From the NCBI GenBank assembly GCA_951804985.1, contig OX638130.1, positions 41,959,224-42,023,223 of the forward strand: a stretch of 64,000 bases of DNA. The letters are read 5' to 3'. The position numbers and the translations under genes are program-made. The notes beneath the pieces were generated by a model. The model made no database searches, was not told where the DNA came from, and saw nothing but the letters and a program-made list of their open reading frames with translations. The DNA is from Dryomyza anilis (Eukaryota; Arthropoda; Insecta; Diptera; Dryomyzidae). Each line of letters begins with the position of its first letter. Within the stretch, counting starts at the first letter, position 1. Positions 11,864 through 21,439 of the stretch are shown in pieces.

Positions 11864-12831
11864 TAGAGTGGTTCAAACAAACGACTTTTTCGAAATTCCC
11901 ACGGAACCCCCCCTAAAAAATTGAAGCACATAAAAAAAGTAATTCACAAAAAAATTTGGACGAATCGAAAAATGTTTAGAGGTCGCGCATCGCGATTTTC
12001 TGTTTTTATCCAATTTAAAATCATTAGTAGGTAGGTCTGATTAAAGTTGAATACATTTTTTATTTTTGGTTGGATTTTGATGAAATTTTGAAATCTTGAA
12101 CATAATTCACTCAATTCGATTAATCGTATTTTTTGATTAACTGAAAATACGATTAATGGGTTAATCAGCTTTTGTGATTAATATGATTAAAAAATACGAT
12201 CAATCAGACTTTCCAGTAAAACGATTAATAGCTGCCCTAGTAAAAACGTTAATAAAAAAATTAAATTTATATTTTAATTATTTTTACATGTATTCGCCTT
12301 AATGTATCATATAATACCAAAACATATTTTTACAGTACGCAAATAACTACCAAAACGTACATTTTACGGATTAAAAATTGAATTACAATAAAGTATGCAA
12401 CGTGTTCAATTTCTTTTTATGTTAATTATGTTTATTGGATATTTAAGAGAAGTTATCGACACATTTTAAATCTGTAGCAAGATGGCGAAAAAGGGTGTGA
12501 ACTATCTAAGAAAAGTATATGTTAAAATATGCGAATAAATTATTTATGGTCGGATCGAAATTTTGAGAATTTCATTGTAATTTGTAGTAAATTATGTTGA
12601 AGTTCGCAAAATTACATCAAAATCCAACCAAAAATTAAAAAGTTATTCAACTTTAAGCAGACCTACCTACTAACGATTTTTAATGGACTAAAAAAAAAAA
12701 TCGCGATCGCGACCTCTAAACGTTTTTCGAATTGGCCAACACTTTTTGTGAATTACTTTTTTAATGTGCTCAAACTTTTTGAGGGGGATCCCGTGGGAAT
12801 TTCGAAAAAGTCGTTTTTTTGAACTGCTCTA
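11864..12831. mobile_element. Foldback/MITE element E (complete, left arm)
   Basis: The termini TAGAGTGGTTCAAAC and GTTTTTTTGAACTGCTCTA are inverted copies of each other. The inverted homology runs about 240 bp inward on each side through the CCCACGG block, AAGTAATTCAC, GGTCGCG..CGCGA and GTAGGTAGGTCTG. A loop of about 500 bp separates the halves and includes a cluster of degenerate CGATTAAT motifs (12115-12235). The flanks ACGTTATAC (11855-11863) and ACGTTACAC (12832-12840) look like a 9-bp target duplication with one mismatch (8 bp if the edge is shifted). That size would fit the hAT superfamily, but no transposase is present. Confidence 0.8.
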
Positions 12832-12899
12832 ACGTTACACCAATTTTAGACGAAGGTGACTTAAAACGACACGATAATAAAAAGAAACATGATAAACTT

Positions 12900-13437
12900 T
12901 GTTGTAGAATTTTTAGAGTTGAATTTATTTTACATTTATTTAATTAAAGAACACTTTTTAATAATTTTACTATCTCCACTTGAGGCTCACTAAACTACTC
13001 TTCTTAAATTGCAACGAAAAGTATTAACAATACCTTCGTTGCTAGCTTTTCTTAAATTCTATTTTCACAATGTTCTAGTGAATTTTCACTTTCACTCAAT
13101 TTTGGTGTACGTGACTTTTGAAGAAAGTCCGATTTGCAGTTTTTGGCTGACACCAATTGCGAAATAGTATAATTGTTGGAGAACGCTGCTTTGTTTATTT
13201 TAACATAGCTTATTTTAACATATTGCAAGCCTCTGTTAACTGTGTTAGCTAACTTGAAAGAGGTGTGTCCTAAACAAAGCTTTAGCACATTGCCGAAGTA
13301 TTATCATTGTTGTCAGCGTGAAGCGTTGTAGCAATGCTATGAACATGTTGCTCAACATATGTACAGCAACATCCAAAATTGTGTGAATAGTGAATATTAA
13401 TTAGGAAAAGAAAAATGTTGTGAAGTAATTCACAACA
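12900..13437 (-). mobile_element. LTR of family B (3' LTR, left arm)
   Basis: It begins TGTTGTAGAATTTTTAGAG and ends TTCACAACA on the plus strand, the mirror of the B LTRs at 35168-35711 and 41675-42235. A polypurine tract (plus strand TTCCTCCCCCCTT) directly abuts it at 13438, so this is a 3' LTR in minus orientation. Its last 22 bp (13416-13437) form a hairpin of TGTTGTGAA and TTCACAACA that the B copies at 35 and 42 kb lack. Confidence 0.85.
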
Positions 13438-13760
13438 TTCCTCCCCCCTTATGGAAAAAAATTATTATTAATATTTGGATTAATGATAATTTTTTACTAT
13501 ATGTCTTAAAATTATTTTTGAATATATTATAATGAGAATTAATATTAATAATAATAATGATAAAATGTTATTTTAACAATGATAATATGTTTATTTCTTT
13601 TCTCAAGTTATACAAATATTTTTTTAATATTTGACTTTGTTTCAATAATAGAAATAATAATACTTTTCAGATTTTCTTCTTTTTTTATATATATTCTTCT
13701 CGTGTAATATTTGTTAATACTTATAATGATAATCTAACCGATTTAATACTTTCAATTTAT
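13438..13760 (-). mobile_element. B internal 3' region with polypurine tract
   Basis: This is AT-rich sequence upstream (in B orientation) of the PPT, mirrored at 21969-22318. No ORF is present. On the minus strand AAGGGGGGAGGAA sits immediately before the LTR, which is where second-strand priming starts in LTR retroelements. An A LTR interrupts B at 13760/13761. Confidence 0.75.
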
Positions 13761-14306
13761 TGTTACGAAAATTCAGTCTACGGAAAACTGTTCTACGAGT
13801 ATGTATCGCTGGATTGTGTACAAAATAAAAACGCACTTATATTTGGTTTTAACTAGTATTATTTCAACTAGTATTAATTAACTTTATTAATTTAAATAAC
13901 AACTTAAAGAATAATCACTTATATCAACTGCTGAATTACTACAATTTATCTTTACAATGTTCACTCAGGAGACGCACTAGTTCACTATCAAATCACCACT
14001 GAAGTGAAGCACCTCAGATGCGGCTCCCTTATATACTACATGCATCAGTTCGACACGTTTCGACAAGCTTCGACTTGTTTCGAGAACCTTTTACTCGTTT
14101 CGTGAATGACGTATGCTAATGGCATCTCATTCGCACTCATGTGTTTTAATGCGCTGATCTTCCATCTCTTTCTCACACACTGCCTCAGTGCGCTGAATGA
14201 TCTTCCGTCTCTTTCTAACACATGCTTAGTGCACTGAATTGTCTTGCGTCTCATTAATTATTGTTGATTGCTTGCACTATGGGGCAAATTACATCTTTTC
14301 GTAACA
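13761..14306 (-). mobile_element. Solo LTR of family A (left arm)
   Basis: A 546-bp LTR with TGTTACG...CGTAACA termini, in reverse orientation, with no A internal sequence on either side. It sits at the same site within B's 3' region as the A 3' LTR in the right arm, and by eye is closer to that LTR than to A's 5' LTR. The simplest reading is a former full-length A lost by LTR-LTR recombination. The flanks differ (TTAT left, ATAT right); relative to the right arm about 13 bp next to the LTR is missing here. Confidence 0.88.
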
Positions 14307-15060
14307 ATATGTATATGGATAAACTTATGCAAATTATTTTATTTATATGTGCTTTGGTTGTTTGTTAAGTCTTTGTGTGTTTTTTTGTATTTTAAAATGA
14401 ATATATTGATTTTATATTTGGGTTAGAGAGGTGTAAATAATTACATGAGTGACTTTTGTATGCCCTACTGTTGGACCAGATTACTCCTCTTGCAGATCTG
14501 TGTGTTGGGTCGGATTTGCCTTGTTCATCTTCAATGTTTCGTTGTATGTAGTGTGTTGGATCTGTTGGGCTGCGATGGTTCTTGTGGAATTTGCTAATGG
14601 TGTTATCTCCAGTAGGCGTCGTCATGTTGATACGCTGGACTCTTAGTCGTTCAAGAGAGCTTTGGTCCCGTTGACTTGGTTGACTTCGTTCGAGATGAGT
14701 GTTCTTTTCTGCGATGTTGTCAAACATTTTGAAAACATCTTGGTGCTCACTTCGCTTTATGTAGCTTATATATTTCTGAATGGTTGATATCAGAAAATCG
14801 ATATTGCATCGCTTCTTCTCTATGTGCGATGGAAGACATAATAATTTGACTTTTTATATACATTTTCAAGATCAATCTTGAATATTGTTTTCTGCATCTT
14901 GTATCTGGCAGTTGTAGTTTTCTGATCTTTTCTTTTCTTTATTTGAATCTGCTGGACCTCTGCTTCACTTCTTCTTCTTGTTGATAACACCCAGAGCTCC
15001 TTCCACATGTCCCCATTAAAGTCCTAAGACCCCAACGATCATCTATGCGTCTCCCGCGTA
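14307..15060 (-). pseudogene. Internal 3' part of family B, C-terminal coding remnant
   Basis: It lies upstream of the A solo LTR in B orientation, so by position it should be the end of B's internal region. Minus-strand open frames at 15008-14820 (lysine/arginine-rich, KKRKDQKTTTAR) and 14727-14392 (polar, with NMTTPTGDN and HRSPTDPTHY) are in different frames. They could be the C-terminal tail of the integrase or a third ORF. The B copy at 29 kb ends inside integrase, so nothing in the window overlaps for comparison. No catalytic motif is visible. Confidence 0.4.
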
Positions 15061-15118
15061 TCCAGTATCCAGCGATGTAGAGTGTTGGTCATTCTAAATA
15101 ACAGATTTTTTTTTTTGC

Positions 15119-15595
15119 ACTCGGATATTATTTTAATGAATCTATAAATAAATTCAACAATTCTTGAGAAAATTTTAAATAATATATATGTATATGCAAT
15201 GAGCAATATATTCTATGTACATATATATATTTAAAAAAAAAAAATTATATGAAATATTTTTTTTTCATTTTTGCGCATTGAAGGGGGATTGAATCCGCCG
15301 CATTGAGTCCCTCCGCATATAAGACGACGATCTTAGCAATAGGGCTAAATACATAATTACACTAAAATTGCACTAAGTTAATAAAAGCTAGTACTATTTC
15401 AAGTAATTGAAGTATTTAAAATCAATCATTTAGCACACGCCATGTTACATGAAGAATTATATATTATACGAAAATTATATTAAGATTACATAAATTAGTA
15501 CTACACCAGTAGTGTGACACCACATATTTGGAATAGTTTGAAAACAAAATTAAAATTATTGTTCGTAAAAGATTCATTAAAATAATATCCGAGTA
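15119..15595. mobile_element. Small element H bounded by a perfect 25-bp inverted repeat
   Basis: 15119-15143 (ACTCGGATATTATTTTAATG...) is the exact reverse complement of 15571-15595. The interior 15147-15474 is the inverted relative of 25984-26354. Next to the right end, 15511-15585 reads SVTPHIWNSLKTKLKLLFVK on the plus strand, a LINE-type ORF2 C-terminus ending at a stop codon. The perfect inverted repeat therefore covers the 3' end of a LINE fragment plus an inverted scrap of the same end. No target duplication was found. Confidence 0.6.
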
Positions 15596-15605
15596 ATTTA
15601 CATAT

Positions 15606-16151
15606 TGTTACGAAAAGATGTAATTTGCCCCATAGTGCAAGCAATCAACAATAATTAATGAGACGCAAGACAATTCAGCGCACTAAGCATGTGTTAGAAA
15701 GAGACGGAAGATCATTCAGCGCACTGAGGCAGTGTGTGAGAAAGAGATGGAAGATCAGCGCATTAAAACACATGAGTGCGAATGAGATGCCAATAGCATG
15801 CGTCATTCACGAAACGAGTAGAAGGTTCTCGAAACAAGCCGAAGCTTGTCGAAACGTGTCGAACTGATGCATGCAGTATATAAGGGAGCCGCATCAGAGT
15901 TACAGCACTTCAGTTGTGACTTAATAGTGAACTAGTGCGTCTCGTGCGTGAACATTGTAAAGATAAATAGTAGTAATTCAGCAGTTGATATAAGTGATTA
16001 TTCTTTAAGTTGTTATTTAAATTAATAAAGTTAATTAATACTAGTTGAAATAATACTAGATAAAACCAAATATAAGTGCGTTTTTATTTTGTACACAATC
16101 CAGCGATACGAATTCGTAGAACAGTTTTCCGTAGATTGAATTTTCGTAACA
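15606..16151 (+). mobile_element. 5' LTR of element A
   Basis: A 546-bp LTR with TGTTACG...CGTAACA ends. TATATAAG at 15877-15884 and TCAGTT at 15910-15915 give a plausible TATA-initiator pair about 33-35 bp apart. AATAAAG at about 16023 could serve as a polyadenylation signal. A 69-codon frame inside the LTR (15658-15867) is also open in the solo LTR but shifted in the 3' LTR, so it is probably not a gene. Confidence 0.92.
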
Positions 16152-16152
16152 T

Positions 16153-16170
16153 TGGTGTCAGAAGTGGGAT
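16153..16170 (+). other. Primer binding site of element A (tRNA-Leu type)
   Basis: TGGTGTCAGAAGTGGGAT starts 1 nt after the LTR. Its reverse complement, ATCCCACTTCTGACACCA, fits the 3' end (with CCA) of an insect tRNA-Leu as I recall it. The same site is adjacent to the LTR in the second copy (about 63594-63611, minus). Confidence 0.8.
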
Positions 16171-16181
16171 TGTGATACAAA

Positions 16182-17844
16182 ATGGTTAAATTCGAACAAC
16201 TTAAAGTCGACCAGCTAAAGAAGGAGTTGGCGATTCATAATCTTCCAACTGTAGGTACGAAAGTAGAGCTACAAAAGCGTCTAATGGAAGAATTAGAGAA
16301 CCAAGGCATTGACCTCGCAGAGCACGAGTTTGAAGTGGAAGCTGCAACAGCGTCATCGAAAAATGTGGACACGGAGCAAAAAGTACAGTCTCAAAGTTTT
16401 GATATGAGCCAGTTGCTCGGAGCTATACAACAACAAAATGGAACAGAAACTTCAAGAAAATTCCAATCAACTTAAAACAGAACTAGATCAAAAATTTCTA
16501 GAAAATTCAAAACAATTTCAAGAAAATTCTAATCAGCTCAAATTAGGCATGAAGCAAGAACTTTTAGAAAATTCCAACAAAATGGAACAGAAACTTCAAG
16601 AAAATTCGAAACAGCAACTAGAAAGTTATAATCAACTGCAAACTGAAATTAAGCAGCAGATGCAGGAGCATTCTAACCAGCTTTTGGAAGTTTCTAATAC
16701 ACTCCATGGCAAAGTAAACGAACTTGAGGCACATGTAAATGACATTGTAGTGGTTGATTGATGGCAAATTTGAAAAGTTGGAAAATGGTTTCGACAAAAA
16801 GCTACAGAAAATAAGTGGACCTACACAGCATGTTGTTACTGGTACGAGGCTAAAATCGCCGATTTACGATGGAACCACAGCGTTCAACATTTTCAAGCTG
16901 CAATTTGAGACCACGGCTGTAAGTAATCGATGGAACAATGAGGACAGCGTAGCCGCACTTATCGTGGCGCTAAAAGGTGGCGCAGCCGAAGTATTGCAGA
17001 CTGTTCCAGAAAGTGATCGAAACAGTTATTTAGCGGTTATGTCTGCACTGCAACGAAAATACGGCAGTGATCACATGAAGCAAATCTACAGAATGGAACT
17101 AAAGTGCCGAATGCAAAGAAATGGTGAAACATACGTGATCTGGAAACAAGACGTGCCACAGTGACAATGCCGAAAGTGACATTTACGGAAACTGTAACCA
17201 AAGCGCCGCGGTAGCTCAGTGGTTAGTGCGTTGGACTGCGAGCCGAAAGGTCCCTGGTTCAAGCCTGGACTGGGGCTAACAACATCTTTTCATAGAAACA
17301 TTTTTCTATACCGCGCTACCTCTCGTCAGTAAATGGCAAACATACGAGAGTGAAACCATTGCCTATGAAAAGCTCTCACCCGCCGTTCGGATTCGGCAAT
17401 AAACTGTAGGTCCCACCAATTTGAGTACAAATATAACACGCACAGCTCAAAATGGTGAGAGAGCTCGGCCGAAGTTCTAAACAGGACTGTAGCGCCAAAC
17501 TATTATTATTATTATTATTATTAACCAAAGCGCTAACGCAGGAGACAGCAACTACGTTGTGCCGCCCAGCGCCAAAGGTCCGTAAACTAGATGTGGAGAA
17601 TGAAGATCTACTTCAGGTAATTTGCCAAGCGTTAAAAAGTGGAGCTAAACCAGATTACACTGCTGCCAACCGAGACACCCAATTTAAAGGTAAATGCTAC
17701 AACTGTGATACATATGGGCATATGGCACGTGATTGTCGTAAAAAACGCAAGCGCTCAATGAATCCATTTGCAAATGAGTCCCGACATGTAGAAACCCAGG
17801 ATCATGTCCAAAATAACGTACATTTTAATCAATCTTTAAACTAA
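16182..17844 (+). pseudogene. gag: Element A gag with SAP-like N-terminus, coiled coil and CCHC knuckle
   Basis: Gag forms the particle and packages RNA. The start ATG at 16182 follows the PBS. Residues about 7-37 (LKVDQLKKELAIHNLP..GTK.ELQKRL) match the SAP motif, a helix-turn-helix DNA-binding fold. After a frame change, 16438-16755 encodes a coiled coil built from repeated KLQENSNQL-type units. After another, 16754-17164 carries the capsid-like PIYDGTTAFNIFKLQFE region. A SINE splits the frame at 17206-17521. The nucleocapsid part follows with one zinc knuckle, CYNCDTYGHMARDC (17695-17736), and a basic KKRKR tail. The minus-strand copy at 62622-63581 keeps the SAP-like part and lacks the SINE but has lost the coiled coil. 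Non-functional here. Confidence 0.88.
17206..17521 (+). mobile_element. tRNA-derived SINE, copy 2, inserted in gag of A
   Basis: A box TAGCTCAGTGGTTAG near 17212, B box GGTTCAAGCC near 17262, the same body as the copy at 4852, and a longer (ATT)n tail. The target duplication is TAACCAAAGCGC (17195-17206 and 17522-17533; the last C is shared with the SINE start). The uninterrupted site exists in the related gag at about 62800-62860, where VTETVT..ALTQETA reads straight through. This confirms both edges. Confidence 0.93.
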
Positions 17845-17956
17845 AACGAGTCAGTTCTGCGGGGCACGATCTGACTCCTATAACCGATTGCCCCAGAATC
17901 TCCATTTCACAAATTGCTCGAATGCCAAATAGCTTAACTGTCGAAGGACTCATTGA

Positions 17957-19985
17957 TTGTACAGAATATATATGGTAACATTGGATACGGGAGCTTCACA
18001 CTCATTAATAAGAAGTAACCTGATTAAGGACGAAGTAGAGCCGCTTATAGGAATAAGATTGCAAACAGCTACAGGTGAAGAAGCCCCTATCAGAGGAAAT
18101 ATTACCAAGAAAATCACGATTGGTACTACGACAGTTGATTGTGGCAGAAATAGTAGACGAAATAATACTGGGCATGGACTTCATGATAAAGAACGGTTTC
18201 ACACTTGATTTAACAAGAAAAATTTTGAATTATGCCAACACGGAGATCCAACTAAATATTGATTGTGACCAGAGCCAGAAAATGAAACAAGTTATTGCTT
18301 ATAAAAATAGAAAAATACCACCTAATTCATAAGCAATTGTTTGGGAGAAATTAAATGGAGATTGTGGGATAAGCAAGTTGTGGCTTATTGAAGCAAACGA
18401 AGAGCTGTATAAAAGTAACATAGTGGTAGGAAGAACACTTGTTTAGGCGGAGAAAGCCAGAATTGCACCTTTAAGAGTTCTCAACATGGAAAACTCGTCC
18501 AAATTAATTAAAAAGGGAACAGTGATAAGCCAGTGTCAAGAGGCATCAACGATTATAAATTGTGAGTCTACGGCACATCGCAAATAAACAAACAATTTAA
18601 TCACAGGTTTATAAATGAGTGGACGAAGGATTTGGCTGCCAAAGACAAGAGTCAAGTGCAACAGCTAATTGACAAATATCGGTGTATATTTGCTGAAAAG
18701 GGCCAAAAGGATGGCAGAACTTCCATTGTAAAACATCGAATAGACACTGGTGATTCTAACCCAATTCGTCAAGCACCAAGAAGGGTACCACTTGCGAAAA
18801 GAGACGAAGTATCACATTTGGTTGAAGAAATGCCCACAAATGGCGTGGTGGAACCATCAGAGAGTCCATGGAGTTCACCAGTAGTATTGGTGAAAAAGAA
18901 AGACGGTAGTACTCGGTTCTGCGTTGATTACCGAAAACTTAATGATGTCACCAAGAAAGATAGTTATCCGATGACACCTTGGATACACTATCTAATGCTA
19001 AGTGGTTTTCAACGTTGGACTTGCAAAACGGTTACTGGCAAGTAGAAATCGATAAGAACGATCGGGAGAAGACTGCATTCAGTACTGGCGATGGACTATG
19101 GCAATTTCTGGTAATTTCATTTGGACTGTGCAATGCCCCAGCAACATTCGAGCGGTTAATGGAGCACGTATTAAAAGGTTTACACTGGAAACATGCCTGG
19201 TATACCCAGATGACATAATTGTTATGGGCAAAAAATTTCATCTAAGAAATCTAGAAGATGTTTTTCTTCGATTGGAAACTGCGGGTCTGAAACTTAGCCC
19301 AAAGAAATGCTCACTTTTCAAGAAAGAAGTCAAGTATCTGGGTCATCGAGTTACCACAGAAGGTGTGCATACCGACGAGGATAAAATAGTTGCGGTAAAG
19401 GAGTGGCCCAGACCACAGAACCTACATGACCTACGAAGTTTCTTGGGGCTATGTACATACTACAGGCAATTTGTTCCGGGTTTTGCCAATGTTGCAAGTA
19501 GTCTTCACGAGTTAACAAGAAAGAACCGAGCTTTTAAATGGGCCGACGATCAAGAAAAAGCGTTTTTGAAATTGAAAGAATTACTGTGCTCGGCACCAAT
19601 TCTTGCGTATCCAATTCCAGGTGAAAATTTTGTACTTGACACGGATGCAAGTGGATACGGAATAGGCGGAGTTCTCTCTCAAGTGAAGAATTGGCAAGAA
19701 AAAGTGATCGCATACTACAGTAAAACATTGTCCAAGCCCGAGCGAAATTACTGTGTCACCAGGAGGGAGCTGCTTGCTGTAATTGAAAGTGTGAAAAATT
19801 TCCATAAGTATCTGTACGGACAACAGTTTCACTTGAGAACCGATCACGCTGCACTACGATGGTTACTTCAGTTCAAAGACCCAGAAGGCCAAATTGCGCG
19901 TTGGATAGAGCGATTACAGAGCCACGATTTCACCATCGAATATCGTAAAGGAGGTCATCATGGAAATGCAGATGCTCTGTCCCGA
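17957..19985 (+). pseudogene. pol: Element A pol: protease, reverse transcriptase, RNase H
   Basis: The protease has the aspartyl motif LDTGAS (Asp at 17984) and, after a frame change, ILGMDF (about 18165). RT starts near 18632 with [20 protein letters not shown] and DYRKLN. After frame changes near 18970 and 19190 come [27 protein letters not shown] and the catalytic box. That box reads Y-P-D-D (19203-19214) where the family has Y-L/V/M-D-D, a change likely to impair polymerase activity. The connection has YLGHRV and FLGLCTYYRQF. RNase H keeps its acidic residues: LDTDASGYG (about 19638), RRELLAV, RTDHAAL and ADALSR (about 19970). Lengths are normal; the frameshifts make it a pseudogene. Confidence 0.93.
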
Positions 19986-21439
19986 CGACCGTGTAAACTT
20001 GAATGCAGACATTGTTTAAGAGCAGAAGGAAAAGAAAACATAATTGACATTCGTCTGCTGAATGTTTTACCCGATGATAAATGGACTCCGGAACAAATTC
20101 AAATTGATCAAAAGAGTGATCCCGATCTCACAAAAATCATGATGTTCAAGGAACAGCAAAGAAAACCATCATGGGAAGATATAGCTGCCGACAGTCCCAT
20201 AACTAAAGCTTACTGGGCAGAGCTTAAAGCTACAAGATGGTTGCTTATATCGTGTATGGGAAAATGAAGATGGCACATCCGCTCGATGTTTGATTGTTGT
20301 TCCCAAGTCAAAAATAAAAGAGATGTTAGCGGAATACCATGGTGGATCTAGTGGTGGTCATTTGGGCATTAATAAAACGGTCGAGAAGGTAAAGAAACGT
20401 TTTTATTGGATTGGATGCCAAGAGTCAGTCGCAGATTGGATTCGCAGTTGCCCACAATGTGTACCAGCAAAAGGACCAACAGTCAGAAGTCGCGGCAGGA
20501 TGCATCAGTACAACGTGGGAGCACCATTCGAGCGTATTGCCATGGATGTCGCCGGGCCGTTTCCAATCAGTGATGCGGGTAATAAGTATGTCCTTGTCGT
20601 CATTGACTATTTCAGCAAGTGGCCTGAAGTGTATCCCATGCCGAATCAAGAAGCCACAACAGTTGCGGATGCATTAGTAAACAACTGGGTAAGCCGTTTT
20701 GGAGTACCGTTGGAATTGCATTCAGACCAAGGAAGAAATTTTGAGTCTGCTGTATTTAGAAGAAGTATGCAAAGTCCTCAACATACACAAAACACGAACA
20801 ACGCCATTGCACCCGCAATCTGATGGCATGGTAGAGAGATTCAATCGGACTTTGGAAGAGTATCTCAGAAGTGTGGTTGATAAAAATCAAAAAGATTGGG
20901 ATACACACATACCATTATTCCTCATGGCTTATCGGACGGCGGTTCATGATACTACAGCAGCTTCACCATCTAAAATTGTTTTTGGAACAGACTTAAGATT
21001 ACCTGCGGATTTAAAGTTTGGTGCGAGTCCTTCAGCTGGAATTCCTATTCACGATTATGTTTCCAGGAAAAGTGAAGAAATGAACGAAGTGCATCAGTTT
21101 GTAAGACAGCGTACACAATTTGCGAGTGATAAGATGAAGGACAGATACGACTTGCGCACAAATTCAGAGGAATTTACGGAAGGAGAGCTAGTTTTGCTCT
21201 ATAACCCACAAAGGAAGAAAGGCTTATCCCCTAAGTTACAAACACACTGGGAAGGACCATATAAGATAATTAAAAGAATTAATGATGTAGTGTATCGGAT
21301 TCAGAAAAGTGCGGGCGTTAGACGAAAAATGAAAGTAGTACATTTAGAAAGGTTGGCGCCGTATATAGAGAGAGAGAGGATTAACATCTGTTCGGAACGA
21401 ACAGATTTAGGTGGAGGGCAGTGTTACGAAAAGATGTAA
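19986..21439 (+). pseudogene. Element A integrase, frameshifted
   Basis: Integrase inserts the cDNA into the host genome. The HHCC zinc-binding region is visible at about 20335-20462 (YHGGSSGGHLG, then CPQC). The DDE core keeps all three acidic residues: MDVAGPFP (Asp at 20545), HSDQGRNF (Asp at 20725) and DGMVERFNRTLEEYL (Glu at 20834). The frame changes near 20270 and again between 20760 and 20800. The C-terminus has the GPY/F-type module WEGPYKIIKR (GPY at 21254-21262), then a short basic tail that runs into the 3' LTR. No chromodomain or env is present. Confidence 0.92.

Larger units (their letters stand above)
9196..14306. repeat. Left arm of large inverted repeat P1
   Basis: Read in reverse complement, this arm follows 21422-25707 block by block: LINE tail (9196/25707), element C (9473-10206/24759-25477), element D (10238-10791/24160-24727), unnamed sequence to 11863, element E (11864-12831/22711-23070), B LTR and 3' region, then A LTR (13761-14306/21422-21968). 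Similarity by eye is high throughout, with few indels. The left arm is longer (5111 against 4286 bp), mainly because the right arm has lost the middle of E and part of the B LTR. The inner boundary of both arms is an A LTR edge. Confidence 0.93.

Noticed and set aside
13416..13437. Transcription terminator hairpin
   Set aside because: It is the terminus of a retrotransposon LTR in a eukaryote; a bacterial-type terminator makes no sense here.
14392..14727. env gene of B
   Set aside because: The position after pol would fit, but there is no signal peptide, transmembrane segment or fusion-type motif, so I call it only an unassigned C-terminal remnant.
15658..15867. 69-codon frame in the A LTR, also open in the solo LTR
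   Set aside because: It is shifted in the 3' LTR, spans the LTR promoter region, and has no family resemblance. Two related LTRs sharing a frame is no evidence of selection.
17206..17280. Possible tRNA gene
   Set aside because: A and B boxes are present, but the acceptor and anticodon stems do not pair well, and the sequence continues as a SINE body with an ATT tail and target duplication. The same applies at 4852.
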